The notes under the pieces were generated by a model that saw only the letters and a list, made by a program, of their open reading frames with translations, was not told the origin of the DNA and ran no database searches. The translations under genes were made by a program, and so were the position numbers. A DNA stretch of 64,000 bases, taken from positions 642,001 to 706,000 of the forward strand of contig JASJOG010000157.1 of NCBI GenBank assembly GCA_030142905.1, read 5' to 3'. Positions 58,101 to 64,000 of the stretch are shown one piece after another. Position 1 is the stretch's first letter; each line of letters opens with the position of its first letter. This DNA comes from Heliopora coerulea. Taxonomy: Eukaryota; Cnidaria; Anthozoa; Scleralcyonacea; Helioporidae.

Positions 58101-58805
58101 TAAGCTCTGGGGGTAGTTCTATATATGATGATCCATTTAATGGCATGTATTTGACAACGTTTATATAATGCTTATCAATTGATTCAACAATTCATCCAGA
58201 ACCTTCCGATAGCCAAACATCAATAATATTTAATATCTCTTGTTTGATGTATGTAAACTTTCACTTATTTTATTTTTGTTGATTATTGTTTTTGCTTTAC
58301 TGTTGAAATATGCTGTTTTAATAGATATTTTTATCTCATTGTCTGCTACTATGGTCTTTCTAAATTTTACTTTTAATGTTTCTATGTATTGTAAACCTCT
58401 CATTTCACTCAGTTTGTTAAGTATGAATTCAGCATTGTCTATGGTGCTATTTAACTGTATTAAATGGTCTCTTTTATTAATTATTGCTATTTCGAATGCT
58501 TTTGTGTAATTTTTCAATGCTGTTTGTGACTGAGACCATAAATTGTTGTCTATTATAGGAGCTTCATTTGTTTTTGGTTTGTCAATAACCTTTCTTTTAA
58601 GACCTGTTCTTTTTTCAATGGGTTTTGCTTGCCTAACTGCACTTATGACTTTGGGTCTTTTAATGGTACTGACTCTGATAACCTTCTTTTTTATAGTCTT
58701 TCTTTTAAGACCTGTTCGTTTTGCAATAGTCTTGGATATTTCAGCTCTCAGTTGAGATTGAAGATCAGCAATCTGTCTTCTTATAAAGTCGATCTTACTC
58801 GACAT
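55111..58805 (-). pseudogene. polB: Polinton family B DNA polymerase, broken
   Basis: The N-terminal 191-residue piece (58805-58230) is basic and coiled. After a frameshift near 58235 the reading continues with two in-frame stops (about 58190 and 58010) to a conserved WCHIRCLNAQEKDP block. Then come exonuclease-like FVIYADFEAI (57600), ICNKKYSEKDIRVTDHCH with the His/Cys finger (57270), the FHNLRGYDSHFIM box (57140), motif A LDANNLYGWAMSQYLP (56370), motif B around [15 protein letters not shown] (55880) and motif C LLFTDTGSLTYE (55590). Breaks fall near 57360, 56600, 56300, 56000-56220 and 55800. Motif C has Gly where the second catalytic Asp of DTD is expected. The enzyme would have replicated the element from a protein primer; it cannot work now. 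Confidence 0.88.
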
Positions 58806-59116
58806 AAAATTTTGTTATATATACTATATAATATATGGTATATAGGAAATTCTTTAAGCCAATTTAACGCATAAATTATTAAAGGATATAAGTCACCCAC
58901 ATTTTTTTCAAAATTTCTTATATGGTTTTTGCTTTTCAAGTATTTACTTTTACTTGCCATATGGGACATACGATCACTAACGCTACAATGAAATGGGTTC
59001 TCTATACATTTTTTCAAATATCCTTTGTCTCCTTTCTTTCTATCTTCGTCTGTGAAATATTTCTTGGGTCTCCCACGACCACGTTTTGGTTTTTCTATAT
59101 TTGTGTCAGGAGTCAT
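58781..59116 (-). CDS. Small basic protein with AT-hook (Polinton)
   Basis: The 111-residue frame begins MTPDTNIEKPKRGRGRPKKY; GRGRPKK at residues 12-18 is a textbook AT-hook that inserts into the minor groove of AT-rich DNA, fitting the AT-rich element. A basic, Cys-bearing middle follows (GYLKKCIENPFHCSVSDRMS). The C-terminal 40 residues run into the promoter region of the polymerase gene and overlap its start by 25 nt, so the true end may be earlier. Possible role: DNA binding or packaging; this is inferred from the motif only. Confidence 0.55.
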   Translation of the reverse strand: MTPDTNIEKPKRGRGRPKKYFTDEDRKKGDKGYLKKCIENPFHCSVSDRMSHMASKSKYLKSKNHIRNFEKNVGDLYPLIIYALNWLKEFPIYHILYSIYNKILCRVRSTL

Positions 59117-59151
59117 TATACTATACGTTTATAGAATAATATTTAAGCAAA

Positions 59152-59436
59152 TTAATTTGAAAATTCTGAAGAACATGAAGAACCAGACGACTGTCTATAA
59201 TAGGATGTGTCAGGGGAACCCTTAATATCTTTACACACACAAGCTTGCAAATAATCTTCATAATCTTCGTCTAACCAGGCATAGATGACAGTTTTTAACT
59301 CTTCATAAGGATCAGCATATTCACGAATCACATAATAACCTCTGAGAGCATGAAATCTTTTTTCGACCAGACAGAAAAGTTCATCCAGCTTTCCTGCACG
59401 TGGATGATTAGAGTCATGAATCTTGTCGTACACCAT
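59152..59436 (-). CDS. Small acidic protein of unknown function (Polinton)
   Basis: The 94-residue frame is intact. It starts MVYDKIHDSNHPRAGKLDEL, has an aromatic/acidic middle (YADPYEELKTVIYAWLDEDY) predicted helical by eye, and a Cys/Ser-rich tail. No known domain was recognised. It has the element's TATATTATATACAC motif immediately upstream of its ATG (59437-59453), supporting it as a real element gene rather than a chance frame. Confidence 0.5.
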   Translation of the reverse strand: MVYDKIHDSNHPRAGKLDELFCLVEKRFHALRGYYVIREYADPYEELKTVIYAWLDEDYEDYLQACVCKDIKGSPDTSYYRQSSGSSCSSEFSN

Positions 59437-59469
59437 TTTCTATATATTATATACACAGAAAATCATTTT

Positions 59470-61099
59470 TTAAGTAATCTTTTCCATTTCAAACAATACT
59501 TACGCCTGACGTTTTTGTCCCACTTTAAAAGCGGATAAACTATACCGAAAAGTCTGTCATCGAATATTTTTATGGTTTTTCTGTAAACAAGGTCTTTTGG
59601 TTTCTTTATTAATATTGCATTGATGCGACTAGAAAGTCTTATTGTGTAGTAGTCATCTGGACACGTTTTTCTTTATCAATCCATTTTTCGTCATTATATC
59701 AACAACTTTAAGGAAATCTTCAAAAACAAGACAATATAACTGTGATGAACATATATCTTCAGTTTATTATATTTTGACTTCTTATATACACGGATTTCTT
59801 TCTATGTAACCATATATTATCTACCCATTCAATAACAGTAACACCATCACCAACTGCACCACATTGATCACAAGTGAAAATTCCATCTATTACCTTCATC
59901 TCTATATCACAATCACTGCGATAGTTTTCTACACCAGTGGTTCCCAACTTGGGGTCTGCAAACAATTTTTGGTGGTCCGCCGAGACTAAGGCATCCGCCG
60001 GGGGTCCGCGCAAAAGGGACGGAGTCTGCAGGAGGTAACTAGTTTTATTGGGCAAATGACAACCTGCAATATTGGTTCAACTATTTTTTATTGCAAACTA
60101 CCAGTCAATATCGCAAATTCCGAAGGGTGTAAGTGTAACATAAGAACTCGTAATTTTCTGGTCTTAACATGTCTTAACCTTTATCTCGTGTTACATGTAA
60201 CCACACTTCGCCTCTTCACCCCGAGCTTTGTTCTTACAGGAAAAGTTCTCCAGCGTTTATCTGTACCTAAATTAATCATGAGTTCGAAACAATCTACCAC
60301 TGGGAAGATTAAACTACGAGGATCCAGTGTTGAGTACTTAAAATTTGGTTTTATTCCATGCCGAACTGAGCAAAGCAAACCTGAATGCATCTTTTGAGGA
60401 GAGATTTTAAGGAATGAAGCGATGAAGCCGGCGAAGCTGCAGTTTTAGTTGGGAGGGGGGTCCGCCGAGTTTTTTTAAAATCAGCGAAGGGGCCCCTGGG
60501 AAGCAATAGGTTGGGAACCACTGTTCTACACCATATTCACCTTTTTTATTACCATTTTCTCCATTATAAAGAGCCAGTAAATCATCTATATTTTTAACAA
60601 TTTTTTCGAATTTAAACCCATGACACAGAGCTTTCAATACATCCATTATTTTTGTATACTGAGACACATCACATTTTAAACATCTGCTCAATATATATCC
60701 TGTTCCAATTCCAACTGAACCAATAGTGATGTACTGATATTCTTCCATTTCTTTGCTTAGTTTATAAAAATCACTTAATTGCGGTTCTCTGTTGAATGTT
60801 TTACCCTTGTATTGTATTGTTTGGACCCGTCTGAGATTGTCGAGTGCTTTGTTTGTCATCACAATGCCTTCATTATCATCTGCTAATTGTTGTCTTAACT
60901 ATTGGATTCTATCACGTTGTTTGACTTCATTTTCATAGAACTTCTCTTTGGATGCAGCTAATTCCTCTAGTGCTTTATTATGTCTTTTCATTTCAGCTTC
61001 ATAACCATTTTTATCGAGCATCTTAAAGAGATAACCACTTCCAGCAAATGCAAGACCTGCAAATGCTGTTTGTAACATCCCTCCAATAACACTAGCCAT
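59470..61099 (-). pseudogene. Putative Polinton membrane/structural protein, split by a hAT insertion
   Basis: The N-terminal piece (61099-60899) has a hydrophobic segment (MLQTAFAGLAFAGSGYLFKM, residues 8-27) and then a charged coiled-coil helix. It meets an in-frame TAG at 60899-60901, and the same frame reads on (LRQQLADDNEGIVMTNKALD) to 60407, with a second hydrophobic patch (YITIGSVGIGTGYIL). At GEYGVE the 589-bp hAT derivative intervenes; beyond it (59926-59759) follows NYRSDCDIEMKVIDG, then FTCDQCGAVGDG with a CxxC pair. Two more frameshifts (near 59762 and 59680) lead to a basic tail ending LKWKRLLKK at about 59475. I do not recognise the family. The TM plus coiled coil suggests a virion or membrane-associated role; this is inference. 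Confidence 0.55.
59927..60531 (+). mobile_element. 589-bp non-autonomous hAT derivative with 8-bp TSD, inside a Polinton gene
   Basis: The element is 59935-60523. The ends CAGTGGTTCCCAAC and GTTGGGAACCACTG are perfect inverted repeats, and TTCTACAC is duplicated exactly at 59927-59934 and 60524-60531. On the plus strand an internal frame (60056-60397) ends with GKIKLRGSSVEYLKFGFIPC, the N-terminal beginning of hAT transposases of the ZBED/FAM200 kind, so it is an internal-deletion derivative of an autonomous element. Perfect duplication implies insertion after the Polinton arrived. Confidence 0.92.
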
Positions 61100-61131
61100 T
61101 ATTATTATCTGTATATAATAGCATATATTTA

Positions 61132-61368
61132 CTAGTTCTTGGAAAATGGATCAACTGGCAAATACTTATTATCTTGTGCCCACTTAACAAGCATTGTGCT
61201 AGCTGCGAGTCCAGCTGCTAACTTTGCTGTGTCCTTTAAAGTTGTTGCGTCTGTTAACATTTTACCCAGGAGCTTTTTGGATTTCATTGATAACCTAGCC
61301 ACACCTGAGGTCACCAGAGTTGCATCGTAGAGTTCGATCGACATTTCCTTCTTATTGACTGTACTCAT
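61132..61368 (-). CDS. 78-residue small protein (Polinton), unknown
   Basis: An intact frame: MSTVNKKEMSIELYDATLVT, a Lys/Leu-rich amphipathic middle (RLSMKSKKLLGKMLTDATTL), an Ala-rich hydrophobic stretch (AAGLAASTMLV, residues 51-61) and a C-terminal DNKYLPVDPFSKN. The Ala-rich stretch could be a short membrane or amphipathic helix. No domain was recognised. A TGTATATAATAATATATA motif lies directly upstream of the ATG (61370-61387). Confidence 0.55.
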   Translation of the reverse strand: MSTVNKKEMSIELYDATLVTSGVARLSMKSKKLLGKMLTDATTLKDTAKLAAGLAASTMLVKWAQDNKYLPVDPFSKN

Positions 61369-61434
61369 TGTGTATATAATAATATATATTTTATTTTATG
61401 GGTTGCAAATCATTATATACACAAACAATGAGTA
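61364..61434. promoter_or_regulatory. Inverted promoter-like motif, CTCATTGTGTATATAAT and mate
   Basis: CTCATTGTGTATATAAT at 61366-61382 is mirrored by ATTATATACACA-A-ACAATGAG at about 61412-61434, giving an almost perfect inverted repeat next to the start of the 78-residue gene. The same TATATAATA core precedes most genes of the element. Confidence 0.45.
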
Positions 61435-61464
61435 TATAATAGAACATTAAAAATGTGTGTTAAT

Positions 61465-61728
61465 TTATCTGATTCTGTGGAAATATTTAACATGCCGACT
61501 TAGTGCTTTTCTGGATATGAATTTCCGTCTACCGTATTTACATCTGGTGCGAATATCGTGCATATAGTCATTCAATTCCTTTGTGATAAGGTCATAGTCA
61601 TTAGAAAGTATACATTTATAACCATTATCTTCATAACGCTCTATTAGTTCTTTCTGTTGGTCTGATAAAACGCCATTACACTGAGGGGTTTTGAACTCTA
61701 TGCATAGACCATTATAATGGTCAGACAT
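61465..61728 (-). CDS. VRR-NUC nuclease with C-terminal C2H2-like finger (Polinton)
   Basis: The 87-residue frame has the VRR-NUC core: GLCIEFKTPQCNGVLSDQQK (Glu11 and Lys13 of the E-x-K active site, Gln24/Gln25) and GYKCILSNDYDLITKELNDY. VRR-NUC proteins are PD-(D/E)XK nucleases, as in FAN1 and phage enzymes. A tail CKYGRRKFISRKALSRHVKY carries C2H2-finger spacing (Cys63 ... His79, His84), but the second Cys is Gly66 (CxxG instead of CxxC), so zinc binding is probably lost in this copy. The N-terminal Asp expected in some members is not obvious. Likely role: resolving or processing element DNA during replication or packaging. The upstream promoter motif is missing because a Penelope insertion starts 7 nt before the ATG. 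Confidence 0.7.
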   Translation of the reverse strand: MSDHYNGLCIEFKTPQCNGVLSDQQKELIERYEDNGYKCILSNDYDLITKELNDYMHDIRTRCKYGRRKFISRKALSRHVKYFHRIR

Positions 61729-61734
61729 TTTAAA

Positions 61735-62055
61735 TAAACGACAAATTTTTTAATCGTAAACATGTTTCGGCATACTTATGCCATCTTCAGTACAGTGGGA
61801 AAGATCTAATTATAATTTACAATGGGTTATATATTCATGTCATGTCAAGTGATGTGGATATTAAATTACAATGTTAAGAAGGCGGAGAATATTTACAAGT
61901 TGAAAACGGTGTTAAGATGGTGTATCTGTTTATTAAGATCCGGTTTGAGTTTCTTAATGTAAAGGATTTCTTTGAGTTTTAATGAAAAAGGAGAGTCAGC
62001 AGTGTCTAGGATACGAAAGCATGATTGTGTTTGTAATGCACTTGCTCTATTACTA
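61735..62055 (-). mobile_element. 5'-truncated Penelope-like element 3' end inserted in the Polinton
   Basis: On the minus strand, about 62050-61893 encodes ALQTQSCFRILDTADSPFSL then KEILYIKKLKPDLNKQIHHL, the GIY-YIG-type ORF tail of PLEs. The following non-coding part has CTGAAGA, a GGCATA/TATGCC stem and GAAAC at 61793-61767, a hammerhead-like motif characteristic of PLE terminal repeats. The insertion truncated the 392-residue ORF upstream and separates the VRR-NUC gene from its promoter. Confidence 0.75.
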
Positions 62056-63071
62056 CTATAAATTGATTGTTTTGTCCTTGCTTGACTTCCTAGTATGGAA
62101 TAAATAAAGGCTTCAATTGACTCATTTATATACTGTATTCCTATTTTTGTTAATCCATTGCTTGTAACAGGAATATATCTTTTATAATCACTCTGTAATG
62201 AACTGGGAAATAATTGATAGACAACTCCACCTCTTGTTCTATGTGTCATATTTCTACGTATGTGTTCAATATTTCTATAGAATTCACCAGCCGAAAACTC
62301 TCTTGATATAGCTGACATCTTTTCTTGTCCTTGCATTCTTATCAATCGTCTGACAGTAAAATATATGTGGAATCGCATTAGTGATGTTATAATCGGATGA
62401 ACTTCTGATGATGGTGTTAGATGCTGTATGGAAACTCCACAACAATATGATGCACAATATGCTGCAAAACATACTTGATAATAACTTTCATTATCATCCC
62501 ATTCCGCTTTATTATAATCTGTTGTAATATTCAATTTTGGAAGTTTTGACAGGAAATACTCTTGGTTGTTGATATATATTCTGAAATTCTCAATATCGTA
62601 ATCCAATATGTAGTGATCTGGGTATTTATCAGTGAGACGATATCCCTCAACATATTGTATATTTGACTCGGGAATTTTTTGTATTGTACCATTTGATTGC
62701 CATATTAATGGGAATTTATTATTTTCTTCAATTGTTCTGTTTTTGTTTGATTTTGTTGGTAATTGTTTGATGTTAAGTGGATGTTTGTTCGAATAAAGAT
62801 ATTTTGTCATGGATTTGTCTTTTAGAAAAGTGTCACTTGTAATGTCTGTGCTCAAAACATCTGAACTCTTAAAGAATATAGAAGTGGAATCGATAGTACC
62901 GTCCTGACTGAGATCAACATCGAATTCAAATTTACTTAAATCAGCATTTGGATACTTTTTAAGAAACTCTTCTTTCATTTTAGCACTTTCTTTTTTAGTA
63001 TTTTCCATAGCCTTGTCACAGTTCTTTCCATAATATTTTCTAAGAAGCCGGTCCATTATATAACATATCAT
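61893..63071 (-). CDS. Putative Polinton structural ORF fused to a Penelope tail, unknown function
   Basis: The 392-residue frame probably starts at Met6 (63056, MDRLLRKYYGKNCDKAMEN). It has a charged N-terminus, EFLKKYPNADLSKFEFDV, a TKYLYSNKHPLNIKQLPT block, an aromatic Asp-rich centre and the segment CFAAYCASYCCGVSIQHLTP followed by FHIYFTVRRLIRM. A basic part with MTHRTRGGVVYQLFP and a helix ESIEAFIYSILGSQARTKQS follow. From about residue 338 the residues come from a Penelope insertion, so the native C-terminus is lost. The N-terminal part is intact. In Polintons a protein of this size near the integrase end is often structural, but I cannot identify it as capsid. Confidence 0.55.
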   Translation of the reverse strand: MICYIMDRLLRKYYGKNCDKAMENTKKESAKMKEEFLKKYPNADLSKFEFDVDLSQDGTIDSTSIFFKSSDVLSTDITSDTFLKDKSMTKYLYSNKHPLNIKQLPTKSNKNRTIEENNKFPLIWQSNGTIQKIPESNIQYVEGYRLTDKYPDHYILDYDIENFRIYINNQEYFLSKLPKLNITTDYNKAEWDDNESYYQVCFAAYCASYCCGVSIQHLTPSSEVHPIITSLMRFHIYFTVRRLIRMQGQEKMSAISREFSAGEFYRNIEHIRRNMTHRTRGGVVYQLFPSSLQSDYKRYIPVTSNGLTKIGIQYINESIEAFIYSILGSQARTKQSIYSSNRASALQTQSCFRILDTADSPFSLKLKEILYIKKLKPDLNKQIHHLNTVFNL

Positions 63072-63084
63072 ATATTATATACAT
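63057..63084. promoter_or_regulatory. 28-bp divergent spacer/promoter between minus- and plus-strand gene clusters
   Basis: Between the likely start of the minus-strand ORF (63056) and the plus-strand ATG (63085) there are only 28 bp, all A/T but two, with TATCATATATTATATACAT. It must hold both promoters; the quasi-palindromic TATATTATATACA motif is the same as elsewhere in the element. Confidence 0.5.
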
Positions 63085-63751
63085 ATGAAGAGACTAAGTG
63101 TTTTGATTGATGGTTCCTCAAAGGAATTGTACTTGGATGAGTCATTTTTAATAAATAATGATAATCCGTATCTGTTAGTCAAGAAGGCCACTTTATTCTG
63201 GGATTATAATAATATCACTGATAAAAACAATGAATTAACATATAACGGCAGTAAAAAGACGATACAGAAAGGACATTGGACATTCAATATGCTCAAAAAG
63301 GAGATTGAGAGTTATGGTAGCGTTACTTTGGAGACTAATGAATATGATGGAACTTGCTCTATTACTAGCGATAATGCAATAAATATGAAAACTATTGGAC
63401 CCATATTAATTATTAGGATTTACTAAAGACCATGTGATAAACGCTAATACAAAAACAAAAAGCGGTAACTCAGTCAATATAAAAAATGGATTGCAACACA
63501 TAAATGTAACTTGCAGTTTGGTCAAAATGATTGATAATATAAGTACAAATGGCAAGGGAAGTGACGTTATAGCTGTATTACCGATAACAACTACACAGTC
63601 ATTGAAAGGTAGTGTCCAGCATTTTTTCGATATTGAATCTAAAGTGCCAGTTGATAAGGACGTTATTAATAAGATCAATTTCAATGTTAAGAACCAAGAT
63701 AGGAACACAATAAGTGTCGGTAAAGTACTATTAGACTTATATATAATATAG
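63085..63751 (+). pseudogene. Beta-rich Polinton protein (possible minor capsid/penton-like), frameshifted
   Basis: Two frames overlap in sense: 63085-63426 starts MKRLSVLIDGSSKELYLDES and ends at GPIL; 63434-63751 continues VINANTKTKSGNSVNIKNGL, HINVTCSLVKMIDNISTNGK, LPITTTQSLKGSVQHFFDIE and ends ISVGKVLLDLYII. A small ATTA-repeat insertion near 63405 breaks the frame between them. The joined product of about 220 residues alternates beta-strand-like patches with Asn/Thr/Gly-rich turns, as expected of a jelly-roll or penton-type virion protein. That role is a guess from composition and position next to the integrase. A TATA-like spacer precedes it. Confidence 0.55.
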
Positions 63752-63755
63752 TGCA

Positions 63756-64000
63756 ATGTATATGGATAAAGACATTGAGTCAGAACAAGGGTTGAGAGAT
63801 ATCTATTATAATCCTAAAACTGGTTACCAATCCGCAGAAATATTACATCAAAAAGCGTTAGTCGAGAGCAGGTGAAAGACTGGTTAAGATCACAAGACAC
63901 ATACACCAGATATAAACCAATTGTTAGAAAACATAAATTTAGACAAACTAAAGTTAACTATCTTTGTGAGCAGATACAAATGGATCTCGTTGATATGGGT
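63756..64000 (+). pseudogene. int: Retroviral-type integrase, N-terminal part (Polinton), frameshifted, cut by window end
   Basis: The frame from the ATG at 63756 reads MYMDKDIESEQGLRDIYYNP and KTGYQSAEILHQKA; the A run at 63850-63854 shifts the frame, after which SREQVKDWLRSQDTYTRYKP and a YLCEQIQMDLVDMG segment follow in the next frame to the window edge. The first part is the helix-turn-helix/zinc-like N-terminus and the last Asp-containing segment (QMDLVDM) begins the DDE catalytic core of rve integrases. The enzyme would insert the element into the host chromosome. A TATATATAATATA motif sits about 8 nt before the ATG. Confidence 0.75.

Larger units (their letters stand above)
55106..64000. 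mobile_element. Polinton/Maverick-like element, decayed, truncated at window edge
   Basis: The gene set is diagnostic: a protein-primed-type family B DNA polymerase at one end, a retroviral-type integrase at the other, and small unknown proteins, a VRR-NUC nuclease and putative structural proteins between. Genes up to 63071 are on the minus strand; the last two are on the plus strand. The element is visibly AT-richer than neighbouring DNA and compact. Nested insertions: a 589-bp hAT derivative and a Penelope 3' end. The right part with the rest of the integrase lies outside the window. Major capsid, packaging ATPase and protease genes were not recognised. Confidence 0.88.

Noticed and set aside
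58240..58874. Membrane-protein-like plus-strand frames
   Set aside because: Antisense of the lysine-rich polymerase N-terminus, which reads as Phe/Leu-rich on the other strand.

Overview
The window looks like nuclear DNA of an invertebrate animal, most likely a cnidarian such as a coral. This is an inference from its contents: AT-rich non-coding DNA, a spliced Ras/Rab-like GTPase gene, and a dense mix of Polinton/Maverick, Crypton, Penelope-like (PLE), hAT, Ty3/gypsy and LINE remnants. No rRNA genes, CRISPR arrays or bacterial operons were seen. Almost every transposon gene is broken by stops, frameshifts or nested insertions.

Layout. 0-5 kb: the 3' end of a LINE, a degraded Ty3/gypsy gag-pro-RT on the minus strand, a 158-bp hAT MITE with a perfect 8-bp target duplication, and tRNA-like repeats in inverted pairs. 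5.4 kb: the P-loop exon of a small GTPase. A 37-nt exon at 22.66 kb and an exon at 48.2 kb continue it in matching splice phase, so most of 5-48 kb may be introns of one host gene filled with transposons. 9.8-11 kb: PLE tail between inverted flanks. 12-13.8 kb: hAT remnant. 13.9-20.7 kb: nested foldback complex with an autonomous-type hAT in one arm and a PLE fragment in the middle. 23.2-25.6 kb: two MITEs and a coiled-coil ORF. 26.5-28.2 kb: Crypton copy 1, abutting a DDE integrase-like gene (28.2-29.3 kb) that faces an alpha-kinase gene (29.6-30.8 kb). 31.8-34.3 kb: Crypton-like and PLE fragments. 37.5-43.9 kb: a duplicated unit with exon-like segments, one copy split by a LINE, plus a 224-bp tRNA-like palindrome. 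45.2 kb: PLE fragment.

49.7-52.5 kb: minus-strand gypsy RT/RNase H/integrase with a 443-bp MITE inside. 52.8-54.4 kb: Crypton copy 2, inverted relative to copy 1. 55.1 kb to the window edge: a decayed Polinton/Maverick-like element with family B DNA polymerase, an AT-hook protein, a small acidic protein, a putative membrane protein, a 78-residue protein, a VRR-NUC nuclease with a zinc-finger tail, a 392-residue putative structural ORF, a beta-rich protein and the start of a retroviral-type integrase. A 589-bp hAT derivative and a PLE 3' end have inserted into it. Most of its genes have a quasi-palindromic TATATAATA-type motif just upstream.

The genes do not form one pathway. The window records waves of transposition in and around a host GTPase gene. 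The parts most worth following up are the Polinton gene set with its shared promoter motif, the integrase/alpha-kinase pair, and the recurrent head-to-head tRNA-like palindromes.
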